Shown: positions 50,084 through 63,689, counted from the first letter of the stretch. The stretch is DNA of 64,000 nt from Ailanthus altissimus (GCA_946807835.1 OX327702.1:3038001-3102000), one strand, 5' to 3'. A program made the numbers and translations. Notes: a model not told the origin generated them from the sequence alone.

Positions 50084-50600
50084 TTTTTATGAAACTTTGC
50101 TAAGTTGTATTAAAAATAATATATTGCTCAATATAACAATATGTATTATATGGTCGGCATTTATAGTTACTTATATACAAGTGTGTTAGAGTGATGCACA
50201 AAAAAAACTCAGTAAATACCTCCCTCAATTCACATTGTCTGTTAGAAATTTTAAGAGTATTTCAAAAAAAAAAAAAAAGACAAGACAAGACATAAGGAAC
50301 TAAGGAAAGAGAAACAAATGGAAAATATACAAATCAACTCAAGTATAGGTTTAGCATTGCAGCACTAGAGAAGTAGCACTTTGGTGCTGAAATAAAAAAC
50401 CCTAGTGTCGCGATGCAAGAGAAGTAGCGTCGCAACGCTGAAGCTCTAAACTCCCAACGTTATGGCATTAGGGAAGTAGCGTTGCGGTACTAAAATCATA
50501 ATATCCAGAGCCACAATACTAGAAAAATAACGTTGTGATACTGGTTATTGGATTGTACCTGTTAGAAAAGTTACCATGCCTTTTTAGCAATTGTGGCCAT
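50084..50600 (-). repeat. 5' LTR of the minus-strand copia element (outer end uncertain)
   Basis: On the minus strand the LTR should end at about 50084 (ATCTAAC before the primer-binding site). The outer end is not seen clearly, because no second LTR is recognisable in the window; 50600 is an estimate. A poly-A tract lies at about 50264-50278, and a four-unit repeat array lies at 50350-50545. Confidence 0.5.
50350..50545. repeat. Four ~50-bp tandem units with palindromic GCGTYGCGR cores
   Basis: Units begin near 50350, 50401, 50456 and 50507. Each has a first half like AGYGTYGCRRCACTAGA, the joining motif GAAGTAGCG, and a second half like TTGCGGTRCTGAA. The units are clearly related but diverged (the fourth is AGAGCCACAATACTAGA..AATAACGTTGTGATACTGG). 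The array sits inside the presumed copia LTR. Confidence 0.7.
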
Positions 50601-51489
50601 TTGAAGAAATTTGATATTTCTCCAAAGAGCAACCTCTTTTCGATAAATACTGGCATTTCTCAAATTGAGACATAGACAATAAGAGATATATTTTCTTTGA
50701 TCTTATATTCCTTATTTACAAGATATACACTCTAAAATCAAAAAGTAATTATTTGTTGTCTAAGAAAAATTGTACTTTAATGTACATTCTTACCACTTTC
50801 ACCTTATCATTAAATTTTAAAATTATACTACCATTTAACTATTTTACATTAAGATTGTTATCTTAAAGACAATACCTTGCACCCCTTAATCCTTAACTAA
50901 TAAGCCAACATTATCATCTTTGGTTTGTATTTAATCCACACCATATGACCTTCATGGGTTGCACCACATAACTTTAGATCAATACATGTGTAAATACTGT
51001 TTGCATCTTTTGGTATATTCTTTTGGTTTTGTCATATTCTTTGCACATTATTGTTGGTGCTTCATTGGTGCAGGGCTACTTGATGCGAATGGGCTTGTCT
51101 CAGTTGAGGTCTTGCACAAACTTGTCCCATTTACTTTAACTGCTTGTTGGTCAAAATACCTTAACCAAAATTATTCTCAACAGTACCCCTTATAAAAACT
51201 AAACTAAAATTTTCAAGATGAAGGAATGATCGATGTTAAAAAACTAGATAGTCGAAAAAGATATAAAGGTATCGACATCTAACATCATATCAATTTAAAA
51301 ATGTCACTTAAGAAGCCTTCTCACCTGTTTATAAAAAAAAGAAATAAAGGAGAAAGAAAAGAATAATAACAACAACAACAACAAAAAATTGCTTTACTCG
51401 AGCTTGGTGCAAATGAATGGAAAAGCTTTAACAAATGACATCAAGAGGACTTGAAAGACTATTTATAATTGCATTTTTTTTTTTCAAAT
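50601..51489. other. Intergenic DNA between copia remnant and TBL gene
   Basis: AT-rich. A 78-codon plus-strand ORF at 50959-51195 has no recognised similarity. The right part is the 3' flank of the TBL gene. Confidence 0.45.
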
Positions 51490-54400
51490 CTACAAATGGG
51501 CTAAGAATATTTGATTCCATGTATCTGGGACTCCAGGCAAGCACCAGTGTATGCAATCTGCATGGCGAAGAGGGTCAGCTTTTTCCTCTTCGGTTAAAAG
51601 CTTGCCGCCGGTTTCAGTATAAATCGACGCGTGAGCGTCGATTCGGTACTCCGAAATTTGAGTAATGTTGATGAACGAAACAGGAACTTTCATCTTCTGC
51701 ACTACATCAGCCACTACACTCATCATTCGTTTATCGGAGCCACTTCCCCAGTGCTTCTTCTTCGTCACCGGCTTCGTCTCGTTGAAGCATTTGAGCCCGT
51801 CCTCGTTGCCCCAGTCTATGCTCCTGCATGCATTATGCAAGTTATGGGTTAAGTTTGAAAGTGATTTTAGAAAAAGAACTTATAGAAAGGAAGTGCTTCT
51901 TAGGTGAAGGAGGAAGCTGGGAGAGAGAAACCTTGTATGTGTAGGGGACATAGTTGTGAAGAAGACACGTGTCTTGTTGGGATTTATTGTTGAATCGATC
52001 CAATTAGCCCACGTCTTTAAGCCAATTCTATAAGCAACTGGTGTGTCCAATTCTTCATATCCATCTTCCCCATTCGAAAATGAACCCCATCTGTCAAAAT
52101 ATTATTGATCACCGATCATATATCGGTAAAAAGTTAGGTAAAAATTTCGTTTAAGAGAGGATTCAAATCTTTTTAAAATATGTGTAACGTTTGTGTCTGA
52201 AAATATTGACTTTAAAATAAATAAAAAAACAGAAAAGTTGAAAGAGAACTTACAGAGTTTTGAGCCTAAGGCCACTCATCCACCAGACGTAGGTGTTGAA
52301 GACGAGAATGTCTACTCCTGTCCAGTGGTTGGCGTGCTTGGCAACTGAATCCACTTTCAAAATTCTCTTTTTTGGGTCTCCTATGATGTTTATATCGGAA
52401 TTGGACTCAACCAGAAATGGAGCCCAGTAGAATTCAATAGTTGCATTATATTCCTGAAAAAAGTTGGGTGAAGACACTACCTTCATTTGTCATTTGATCA
52501 TTAAACTTTGTATTAATGCAAGAAAAGAGAAGCCACTTAAATAAATTAACACTGTATAACATAATTTTAAATAGTTAAATTATATTATATTAACAGTAAA
52601 TTTACATTGTGTTATAATTAATAATTTTTTTTATTTGTTAGATTAATATAACGATTAATATTAAACATTTATATTTTAATAAAAATGTAAACATTAATAT
52701 TAAATAATTATTTAATTGTACAAGTATATTAATTTTAATGTTTACAATGTATTTTTATTATTTAGTACTGTACAATTGTTGATTTTTAAAATAAAAAACT
52801 ATTATACCCTTCAAAAATTAATTTATATTATTATAGTTATAATTATAAATTTTTGTTTGAATATTATCAAACATTAAGAGAGTTTTTGATAGCTAACAAA
52901 TCTAATAAAGAGTAAATGCCATATGCCAAAAAAATAATTCAAAAAGAAATTAGAAGAAACTTTGTGGTGTACTAAAAAAGTGAAAAAAGTTTACATGTAT
53001 GTTGTAAAAAGAACAAACAACCAAACTAGAATAGTTATCTTCTTCTATTATTACTACTAAACTTTAGCCCTCTTAATTCCAATTAAATTGAAACAAAATT
53101 TTAAGGTGGTGATTGCTTAAGTGAATCGTTTTAATTATTGACTTTCTCTATCAATGTGCTTGAACTATCAATTTGTGCATTGGTCTAATAAAACAAAGTC
53201 CTAAATATATGAATATATTTTCCTAGAAGTTGCTTTTAAAAAGCCAATGTAGTTACACCAACTTAATACCTTGGCTTTGAAGACAGAATGAGAGCGACCC
53301 CGTTTCATGGACTTCTTGTCTTCAGGAATTATTGACTCCACCATACACACAAATGATTGCCATTGACCCCTTTGTAATGAATCTCCAACAAATAGCAGCC
53401 TCTTGTTTTGAAGTTTCTTAAGAGCAAGTTCTGGATTGAATCTGCGCAACAAATCACAAAATAATGTGTTAGATAAACAAAATTCATGTATTCATAGATT
53501 AATCAAACATAAGCCTTCTTGAATGGTCGTTAAGGTGCACTACACCTGCGACCATTCGAATTCGAGTAAGAGTTGAAGGTAAGAATAGGGTATTTGATTC
53601 CTGTTTAAACTCTTAAAAAGAAAGATTGATCAAATATAAAGAACATTTAGAAATCAAAATTATGTAGATACTTATCTAAAAACTTAGATCAATGGAGAGT
53701 TTTGGTCTTTATATATCTAATATATAGAAGAGAGTACCAATATTTAAAAAATAAAAATAAATAAGGAATACTCAAAGGGAGTTTGGTTTTATTTTTCAAA
53801 AATGCGAATAACAAAGATGTTTCAAAATATGTGTTTTAAGAAAACTACTTGCGCAAAAAGAAAAAGTGACGTATTTTTTACTTCTTCTGGAGAAAAGTTG
53901 AAAATAATAAAAAATTATTGTTTTAACCATTTTTTTTTCTCACATCTCTCTCAAAAAGTTTTCCAAATGAGTTTTTTTTTCATTTTTGTTTTGTACTTTA
54001 GAAAAGGAACTACTAAAACACGTTTTCAATTTAAAAACAAACATAATTTCTTTTTTTACAAAGTAAATTGAAAAGCCCCATTTAGAAAATAATATGGTTC
54101 GAGCAAGCACTTATAAGTGAACATAAATTATTGCTTAACCTAGGCAAAGTGCAATCCTCCGGCTGCCATTCCCAGTGCCGGTAGTCGGAATCCAGCCGTC
54201 CATTTTTGACACAAGAAACTTGCCTATCAAGATATGGGCAAGTTCTATCCGAATACAAGGGCTTGATAGAACTATTAAACACCCACTTTCCATTAACAAC
54301 ATTGCATTCTTCTGGGTCAAAGTCAAACCTGTCATCTATTTCGGAGTTGTACAGGTTTTCCTCTGCAGTTTTATCCTCTGTAGGATAATGACAACACAAC

Positions 54401-54677
54401 ATTAATTAGACCTTAACAATGAACATTAATGGAGGAAACTGTAAACAGAGCAAAAGAATAAAAGGGAAATTCAAGACTTACTAGATTTTGCAGTAGGGTT
54501 TTTCCTGGAACAGGATGAGAGCTTGAAAATGGAACTAGAAGAAAGTGTGCTGATTCTTTCTGTGTATAAGAGAGCTATGGTTGCAAAACTGCAGACTAAG
54601 ACAATGATGATGGAAAGAGGGAGCTTTCCTCTGTAAGCTTTCATTGTGGCAGCTGCTGTGGATGGTGCTAAGCTCAT
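51490..54677 (-). CDS. Trichome birefringence-like protein, probable xylan O-acetyltransferase
   Basis: TBL proteins of the TBL28-35/ESK1 and TBL3 group are Golgi enzymes that acetylate xylan. Six exons read 54482-54677, 54140-54377, 53270-53441, 52254-52453, 51932-52090 and 51490-51823, giving an open frame of 432 aa. Residues 19-38 (LPLSIIIVLVCSFATIALLY) form the single signal-anchor helix of a type II membrane protein. The Cys-rich TBL domain begins near residue 80 (FDPEECNVVNGKWVFN). The catalytic GDS is at 164-166 (LLFVGDSLQRGQW), and the second motif D411-C-I-H414 is followed by WCLPGVPDTWN near the C-terminus, so both esterase motifs are intact. EFYWAPFLVESNSD is typical of the xylan-acting clade. 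Its closest match looks like TBL33/TBL34, but I cannot assign the paralogue without alignment, so no symbol is given. Confidence 0.94.
53521..53620. repeat. Dispersed repeat, copy 2 (inverted to 40091-40300)
   Basis: This lies in the second intron of the TBL gene, between exons 3 and 2. It contains TTAAGGTGCACTACACC and TTCGAATTCGAGTAAGAGTT. Its reverse complement follows the order of the 40.1-kb copy (AAATACCCT, AACTCTTA, GTGCACCTTAACG). Confidence 0.45.
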
Positions 54678-57600
54678 TTTTGAAACTTGGAGGACAGAAG
54701 CGATTAACTAAAGGATAATTAAACCAGCTAGCTAGTATATGAATGAGCTGGTGATGAAATAATATTGATCAGAATGATGATTCTATATCTTTTGTTATAT
54801 GACTAATAATATTAATGAGGGGGTGATATTCTTTTATGGGTGGTTGAGTAGGAGTAAAGCTAAAGCCATGTATGATTTGGTTTTTACATCTTTTGAGGAG
54901 TCTATATATATTTTTGTTAATTGTTGGAGGTTAAGCTGAGTAAGTTGGAAGGCTAACATCTTGTGGCTTCTCTTTCTTGTGGATATATTGGGAAGCCATA
55001 TGATTATAAGTTGATAACCTAACAAAATATATTGTGCTGTTGCTATCATTTATTTGTGTAGACCCTTCAGAATATTCATTAGGTGAATTAAAGTACTGGG
55101 AAGAAAAAGTTTGTTTTTTTGTTGAAATTAGAAAGCAAGTTTTCTCTTCCATGTCTCTAATTGACTATTTTTGTTTACACACATTTCATTGTAAACATTT
55201 CTTTTTCTAACTTATAGTTGTAGACTAGCTCTTTAATTTTCTTAGTGTATATCCATATGGAGAAAAGAGAAGAACCCCTGACCTTCACCATTCAATTCAA
55301 TGGTTTTGGTCAAAATTATGTATATTATCTGAGAGTCTTAGCACGCAATTAAAATATAAAGTCACATCAGAGAAAGAAACTCCGATCAATTTTAGGGTCT
55401 TATACTCCATTTAAAATAGAGATGTGGTGTTTGTAGCTAATTTGGAGTGAAAGAATGCGAGTGTTCGAGGTTTTGATTCTTGGGGTTAAATAGTGAAAAT
55501 TTGGAACTATGAGTCATATATAAATAACAACTTGAGTGAAATTTTAATAACACATTTTTTAAAAAAAAAAGAAAATTTCATGCGAGCTTGAATTTTAATA
55601 TCAAACGTTTAAATTAGGGTGGATAAAAAAATATTTAAATTAAAAATATTGAATCAAATCAATCAATTCAATCTAGTATTAAACTATAAAATTAACTGAT
55701 CAATATTTTATTTCTGTCCTTAAATTAATTTAATTTGGTTCATTTTTATTTCGATCTCTGAAAATATCAAACTAAACCAAAAAGCATAAATAAAATTTCA
55801 TATAAATTTTTTTATATAAATTATTTGGTAAATTTTAATTTTACTAATTTTCTAACTTATTTAATTAATAAACTTTAATTAATTTAGTGCTTAAAAGTTG
55901 ATGGTCAGTTTATTTATTGAGATAGACTTTATATTTTTTAATATTTTTCTAACTTGTTTAATTCATAACCTTTTAATTAATTTGATACTTAAAATTGATA
56001 GATACTTTATTTATTTAAACGAACTTTAATTTTTAATTTATTTAATTCATATACTTTTAATATTTAAAAGTTGACATACACTTTTTTCTTTATGTTTTAT
56101 ATAAATTTTATTTCTTACATATATGGTTTTAGTCTTTTAAATAATATTTAGGAGATGGAATCGAACCAAGCCGAATTAAATTCATGTTGTATAATTCAAT
56201 TTTCATACATGATTCAATACAATTTAATTATAAAAATAAAAATATTGAATTTTTTCGATTCGATTTTAAAAAATACCAAACCAAATAGTATAGCGTCCAC
56301 TCTTAATTTTAATTATTATATTTTTAAAAAATTGAAAGCAAAAACACCTTTTTGACAAAATCACCCTTAATACATTGAGTTAACATGTTGAAATTCAAAT
56401 TTATTTATTGTTTGATAATGATGAGAAGTATACGAACTAGCAATTCATTGAAAAGACAAAGAACATGAGATGCGTGGGGGAAATAATGGTATAGTGGATT
56501 TTAGAAGCAACATTTGTATTAGTTATAAAATAATAGCCACATTTACATTTGGGAAATATTTAAATCGTTGAAGCATCATTTTAAGTCATATTTTAAATAA
56601 AGTTTTGGTCCCATTGATATGTAATTGACATGGACATGGAAACTTTACTTACCTATATTGCAAGTTGGGCTATTAATTATAGTTAATAAATTTAACCACC
56701 CAAATCATACAAATACAAAATTGGCCAACGTGAAAACGTCCCGTTTGGGCCATAACTAATTTCCAGGGCAGAATTAGCACAACATCGAAATCAATAACCA
56801 AAGCTCAGGTTGGAAATTTAAAGCTGCCGTTGTCAAATATCGATCGCTTGAAAAATGGATTATATACAGAGAACGTCAAACTCGTGTATGCATGGGCTAT
56901 CGATTGCTTGAAAATTGAATTTAACCTGATTTACTTTTACTTCATGGTTGACAAGAATCCTAATTAAATGATGCTTTAATTAATTTTTACAAAATCAATA
57001 ATTTCAGAGTTAGAAACTCAATCAATTTTTTTTTTAAATCATAACTTAAATTAAAGGTTTTAAAATTTTGCATATATTTAATTATTTTAAAATTATCGAA
57101 TATTTTTTTCTATCAGATAATTATCATATGATTTGAAGCTTGTAAGTTAAGGTAATTATCTAATTTTTTTTTATTAAAGTCAATAATTCGAGACTTAAAA
57201 TCTCAAAATTTTTAAAAATTATAACTTAAATTAGAGGTTTCAAAATTTTGCTAGAGTCATAATTTCTTAATTAGCCTTAACGTGGGTGTGGTGGGGGTTA
57301 TGGGAAACCAAAAATGAAACTAGATTTTTTTTTCTTCTCATATGTAAATGTTAGTACAAAAGTAAAAGATAAGATAAAACCATTACATCTAAAAAGTTAG
57401 CACATGATTACATGATTAACATGACAAGCAGGGGCAGAACTAGAATCAGTGTTATGTTATGCAGTCCAAAGTATGCTATTAGAGAAATTATATAGGCTAA
57501 AGTTTAATATTTTAGGTGTCAAAATGTATAAGTTGAAAAATTAAGGGGATGGAAGCATAATAAAGTATACTCTACTGGGCTTTTGCCATAAAAACTTGTA

Positions 57601-60035
57601 GTTACTAAAAATTTGTCGGGTCGAGGAGGTGGGATCTCATTGTTATTAATTAATAAATAAACATCGTCTTTTAGATCTGAAACAAAAAAAATTAAATCTA
57701 AAAGAAAATTTAATTATAACTTTTTAAAAAAAAGAAAAAGGTAAAGAAACATACAAAATCTAAATGGAAAAAATTCACAATAGATCAAAATCTTTGTGAG
57801 AATCTATCTTTGTAATATAGTAAAATCCAAAAAATAAAAAATAAACTTCATGCGATAATTTTGTAATAGAAGATGGATTTTATTTGAAGAAAGCAGATAA
57901 GAATCTTTTTTTTAAAGGACGGCAGATATGAATTTTTTCTGCTTATTTATAAAAATAAAATCAAATTTGTCTTAATTTGATAGGTCACTGTCATTGAATT
58001 TAGCGACTGAAGAGCAAGATTACAAATAATTTAATACTTTAAATTTGATCTAATATCTAAATTTATTCTTTTTATTTAAAAAAAAATTAATTGTCTTAGT
58101 TCGTTAGACTACTGTTGTTAAATTTGACAATTAAAAAATAAAATTGTAACTAAGAAAGAGAAAATACAACATGCGTTAAATATTTTATTAATTGAATAAA
58201 TAAATAAAAATTAAAAAATAATCTCTATCACTGTCGCTAGTTGCTCAGTGGGAGACTGTTGTGGACCTCCACCATTTTTTAATGGTGAGTTATTTTCAAT
58301 CAAAAGGCAGCCAAATAGGATTAAGATGGCAATGGCTACCATCGCTCGCCACCAAATAGTGAGATGGTGACCTGCACTGCTACTACCATTTGATAGGTCA
58401 ATTGTTTATTTATTTAATAATAGTGATAATGCAAGTCACTCTTTTATCATTTGATGGCCATCATTACCTTAAGATGGAGATAATGGAGGACAAAGGGCAA
58501 GAGTAGCCGCTGCCCTCTCCACCTTATTTGGTCGCCTTCGAGTTTTTTTTGTCGAAAATAACCTCATGATTATATAGATTTAAAAAAAAAGAATTCAATA
58601 ATTTTAAATTTTAATAATTTTTTGTTACTAGAGACTGATGTCCAATAATGGCCGATTGTCGATGAAAGCTTCTTTTATTTTTTTAAAAATAAATATTAAA
58701 ATTTAATCTTTTCCTCATATGTCACATTTTATTAATTATCAATTTTTTATTGATACAATCAAACGGTTAGTGATTGACACATGAATTTTAATAAGGTTAA
58801 AAATATTATTCTATAACAAAATGAATTTTTTTATCAAATTTAATGATAATGGTTTATCATACTAGGATAAAATTAATTTTAAAAAAATAAATAAAAAAGT
58901 ATAAATTTTAATAATAGGTTAAATTTGAGTGACTAAATTACCCTTTATCTTTAATAAAATATTAATTAAATTATTTGTATCAATATATTAATTATTTGAA
59001 TTTAACTCGTTCCAAGTCCCAATTGCGGAAAAGAGTTCTCTTATCACTTAGAAGAAAAAATTATTCGAATTTTTATTTTAAGAACTCTATAGTGTGTTAT
59101 AATACAATTTTTATGAAGTAAATATCCCTTCTCAAAATAATATTACACATACGCGTAAATTATTTATACAAATACATTCAGATAGTAAGATATGATTAAA
59201 TTAGTAAAATAATAATATTATCATATCTTTTATCTTATCAACTTTTGTTTAACTCCTTTGATATATGATATTAATTTTTATAAATGAGTTCGTATAAATA
59301 ATTTATATGTGTAGTACTCATGAATTAAAAAGGAAAATTTTAAAAAATAACCGACTTTTAAAAAAAAAATTATAGCCCCTTAATATTTTTATAAAATTTA
59401 TTAGTTAAACACTTAATTTTACACTATTTTAGTCTTAAAGTATTTTTGCATCTCTTTCTCATAAGTCTTTCAAAATTTTGATTAAAAATATACTTTAAAA
59501 CTAATTAAAACAAGTAGATTTTGAGTAGTATAAATTAAAAATAAGTAAATTTGATTAAAAAGACTAAAAATAATAATAAATAGATAAAATCTAACAAAAA
59601 AAAAAAAAAAATTGAGAGGCAATTTCAACGACAAAACTGCGCAACCTATCACTTGCTGTTAGGAGAGTGTAGGAAAATTTAGACTCTTTCTATTGTAGTC
59701 CTTGAATTTATTATTAAAAAAATATTAATTTTGTCTGTTTATTATATTTTTGACTAATAAAAATTAATTAAATTATTTTGATTATAAAAAATTATAACCT
59801 TTGCAATAGTGGTCATTTAAAAATTTTTTCTAATTAAAAAATGAAAAAAATCAAAACAATTAGTCTAACTGATATCAATTGAGTAGCCACTTGGGCCGAG
59901 CTCTTTAAACCAAACCAAGCCCAATAGTTGCGATCCACTTGAAGGGTTCAATATCAGCTAATATCTCAATTAGCCTTCGCAATTCGCGCAGGTTGCCTTT
60001 CTCGAATCAGTTCTCAGGTTTCGTTCTCTCTTTCA
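54678..60035. other. Long AT-rich intergenic region
   Basis: No gene is recognised between the divergent TBL and GRXS16 genes. The left 300 bp should hold the TBL promoter and leader, and the right end the GRXS16 promoter. A patch at 58210-58560 is less AT-rich, with many short ACC/ATGG-type repeats, but encodes nothing recognisable. The rest is low-complexity A/T. Confidence 0.5.
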
Positions 60036-63000
60036 ATGGCCACAAACACAATCAATCTCTCTCCAGTTCGTACCTATTCTTCACTCCGCTTACTCTCTTC
60101 ATATTATCCCCAACATGCCCCCAATCTTTCATTTTATTCCCACTTTACACCTTCTGTTCAATTGTCTTCCGTTTCCTATAAGCCCTACAATATTCTTACA
60201 ATTAAACCTCGCTCGTCAATGGTCGTTAACGCCGTCAAAACCCTGTCGGATACCGAATTAGTTGCCGTGCCGTTAACCGCGGACGAATTCAACTCCAAAT
60301 TGCCGTCAGAGTCTGGAGTTTATGCCGTTTATGACAAAAACAACGAGCTTCAGTTCGTCGGCATTTCACGGAACATTGCCGCCAGCGTTTTTTCTCATTT
60401 AAAATCGGTGCCGGAGCTATGCTGCTCCGTCAAGGTATGCACACGTTATTTATTTATTTATTTATAATAAAAAATAGGCAAATTTATAAGTTATAACCCG
60501 TTTGACGGTAAGGGTCATCTGACAAATCACAGTGGGATGGGGAACAATATCACCTAAGATGCAAAAATATACAGGGAACGTCTGCCGTGATTGTCCTTGT
60601 ATTTCGCTTCTTTATTTACCAGTTTGGAATTGTTACATTATCTCTTCAAGCCCATTCACAATGGAGACTTGTAGAAGTTCTCTTCACCAACGAGAATATC
60701 TTATCTTTAGATTTTGAAGAGAGTAAGGGTCCGTTTGGTTGAGCATCTTCGACTATAGTGATGTAGGACAATTTAGAAGTTTTTAATTCTCGTTAGGCCA
60801 ATTTTATATTTTTCTATTTTAGTTATAAACATGTTTTACTAGGTTTTCATATCTAAGTCATTTTTTGGTATTTTATTTAATTTAGGATTTAGGGTTATTT
60901 TACTTGTTTGAGTAGCATTAGAGTCAATCCCCTATAAATAGTCCTGTAATCTTAATTATTTAGCTGGCTTTGAGTTAAGATCCCACATTGGTTAAGTATG
61001 GGATTAGCTGGTGGTTTATTAACCCTTGGGCACCCTTCCCTTACAAGCCAATTTTTAAGGGTGAGTTCTACCCACGAGCTTGTTACATTGGTATCAGAGT
61101 TAGTCCCACGTAGGTGCCCATGTTGTGGAAGGGGCGACCTGAAAAGGCTAGAGTGGGCTGCCGTGGAAATTGGTGTTGGAAGCGTAGTGGTATGTTAGGA
61201 TCCCACATCGGTTAAGTATGGGATTAGTTGGTGGTTTATTAACCCTTGGGCATTCTTTCCTAACAAATTATTTTTAAGGGTGAGTTCTACCCATAGGCTT
61301 GTAGCATTTTGATTAATAAAATTTCTTCTCTTTAATTATTCCCAACAGAAGCATCTAACTATCCCAATAAGTCATTTTGGATTTAGAGCGCATCTGACCT
61401 CATAGTTAGAACGATAACCACTAGTACCCATTTCAGTTTGTAGGAATTGATGTCTCCAGTTGAAATATTTATCTATCCTTGCTTCCGCTATCCCTCACTC
61501 TGTCATATAGTTTCCTCAAGTAGATATTACACAAATAGAGGTTTTATTAAATAGATTTCTTACAGAAAATATTTGGTTGTTTAGTTGTTAAGCATAGCTT
61601 TTTAGTAAAAATTGTGTAATTAATTCAACAGAAAAATTTTAAAGTTGTGTTAGAAGTAGGATGAAGTAGAAGCATAAGTTGTTCTCCATTTGCAACCAGA
61701 TGGCTTAAAAGAAAATTGTAAAGTTCTTGTGGTATTAATGACTTTTTCTTAGAGAAGTCTTAGCAAATGAGCGCTGGTCAATTCTGTTTTTGAGGAGAGT
61801 AACAGTTCATTTTGATAATAACAGAACTTTCTTCCATTAAGATAAGTTTTCGGCAATGGAGGGAGGTCATAATTCTCAATGAATCCTCCAGATCAGCCTC
61901 AACACCTGTTAACAATGGTATCCCCAAGATCAACAGCAACAGAAGAGATGAGTAATCCATAAAACACAATCTCCATTATTGGCCATTTGTGTCTCTGCTC
62001 AACCTTTGTCTGTGTGCACTCAACCCTTGGTTGTGCACCACCAAACTCTCCACAATAATCTCTCATCTTTTTATTTCTTATATTGTAGTAGATGTATCCA
62101 TTTATTGGATCTTCTGAGAATTTAAGGTTTTTGTTCCTATCGTTCAGAATGGACAAATTTTTATGTGTTTTATGTAATTATTCATTCTTGTTTGTACTCA
62201 ATCTGCTATTATCTTCCCAAGCTTCTTCAATGTCAAAGAGAGAGAGAAGGAGATGAGGATTTAGAAGAGAGAAGCTATGTACTTAATCTAATATAACTGT
62301 ATCTACTGTGTGTCACATCTTACTTCTTTGTCATTCTGAATGTGCATCATATAACAGGCATGTTGTTTGTCACTGTTTCTTGAAATGTATTAAGCTAGGT
62401 TGGTGGTTGGTTATTATCTTATGAGTAATGTTACTGAAATAGAATTGAAAAAAAGGCAAGACTACTTGGATAAAGTACATTCTTTTCATTCTTAGTTGTA
62501 TGAAGTTAGTGCTCCAAATAAGCTGCAATGTACAGTAAACTTTCAATTTTTTCTTGAATATGAATTTGAAAAATATGTGCTCTATGTTATATAGGAATTT
62601 AAGTCTAATAAACCTGTAAGAAACATACTAGCCAAAATGGGTACATATTCGAGTGATCAAGCCTGGCCAAATACAGATTCGTTTTGTTTCCTTTAACATA
62701 CACTTAAGACAACGACTTTGGTAAAACTGTTGTCATTTCTATATGTTGATCATGAGAACTTAGTAACATCACCTGCCTGAGGGTAATGTTACCATTTTAT
62801 TGTTTTGTAGATTGGGGTAGTAGATGAACCTGATAGAACTGCTTTAACCCAAGCTTGGAAATCATGGATGGAAGAACACATACAAGCCACTGGAAAGGTC
62901 CCCCCAGGCAATGAATCTGGGAACACCACTTGGTTTCGGCAGCCTCCAAAGAAGAAGCCTGACCTCAGGCTCACTCCTGGTCGTCATGTCCAGCTGACAG

Positions 63001-63314
63001 TTCCACTGGAGGAACTCGTCGACAAATTGGTAAAGGAGAACAAGGTGGTGGCCTTTATCAAGGGATCAAGAAGTGCTCCAATGTGTGGATTCTCACAGAG
63101 AGTGATTGGCATTCTTGAAAGTGAAGGTGTGGATTATGAAAGTGTAGACGTACTCGACGAGGAGTATAATTACGGGTTGAGGGAAACACTAAAGAAGTAT
63201 AGTAACTGGCCAACGTTTCCCCAAATTTTCGTTAAAGGAGAATTAGTTGGGGGGTGTGATATCATTTCTTCCATGCACGAGAAGGGTGAGCTTGCTGGTT
63301 TGTTCAAAAAGTAA
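60036..63314 (+). CDS. GRXS16: Bifunctional monothiol glutaredoxin S16, chloroplastic
   Basis: The product is a plastid CGFS-type monothiol glutaredoxin that binds and transfers Fe-S clusters. In Arabidopsis GRXS16 (CXIP2) it is fused to an N-terminal GIY-YIG-like nuclease domain that is controlled by a disulfide. Two exons, 60036-60434 and 62811-63314, give a 300-aa open frame. Residues 1 to about 62 are Ser/Thr-rich and fit a chloroplast transit peptide. The nuclease-like domain starts at about residue 90 ([21 protein letters not shown]). The glutaredoxin domain covers about 197-300, with the active-site cysteine C225 in CGFSQ and the glutathione-binding [19 protein letters not shown]. The start at 60036 gives the expected transit peptide; an overlapping ORF from 59939 is in another frame and is rejected. 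The 2.4-kb intron holds a TRIM element. Confidence 0.95.
60971..61306 (+). mobile_element. TRIM element (miniature LTR retrotransposon) in the GRXS16 intron
   Basis: Two direct terminal repeats of about 115 bp, 60971-61087 and 61193-61306, share GATCCCACATYGGTTAAGTA, GGTGGTTTATTAACCCTTGG and AAGGGTGAGTTCTACCCA. They begin TG and end CA. Directly after the first repeat comes TTGGTATCAGAG (61088-61099), an initiator tRNA-Met primer-binding site. The internal part is only about 105 bp with no coding. This is the structure of a TRIM. The flanks (60780-60970 and 61307-61350, with TATAAATAG and AATAAAATTTCTTCTC) look like another, older repeat into which it inserted. No clear target-site duplication is seen. 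Confidence 0.82.
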
Positions 63315-63680
63315 CTACATTGTCTGTAGTTGTATATAATGGGAGATGTAGCAGAACAAAGTCATCTGGAAATAAAGCTCTTCAAGGCGGCTTGCTGTGT
63401 ATACAAATTCCAAGTTCCTTCCATTTGAAGGAATAAGTGATTGTAATTTAGCCTAGATTCACATGGTTGTCGTAAATAGACTGCCTTTCTCTGGGCAAGA
63501 TTCCCCCTACTCCCTTTTCCTCTCCGCTAAACATTAAGTCGAACCAGATTTGGGTTTCAAGTTTAATCTAGCTCCGAATTTTTGGTCTTTCTTTTGGATG
63601 CTTATGGTCAATTGGTTATGCATTGTTTGGCCAATGAAGTTTAATTGTGTGTAGCATTTTATTTGTTCGATGAAATTTCT
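63315..63680. other. GRXS16 3' flank
   Basis: The 3' untranslated region of GRXS16 and adjoining DNA; AATAAAG at about 63370 may serve as a polyadenylation signal. No further gene is seen. Confidence 0.45.
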
Positions 63681-63689
63681 CAAAGTGGG

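Noticed and set aside
51631..51907. Plus-strand ORFs over the TBL last exon
   Set aside because: They are antisense shadows of exon 6, which encodes the conserved DxxH end.
59939..60181. ORF overlapping the GRXS16 start
   Set aside because: It is in a different frame from the transit peptide and nuclease-like domain and has no similarity of its own.
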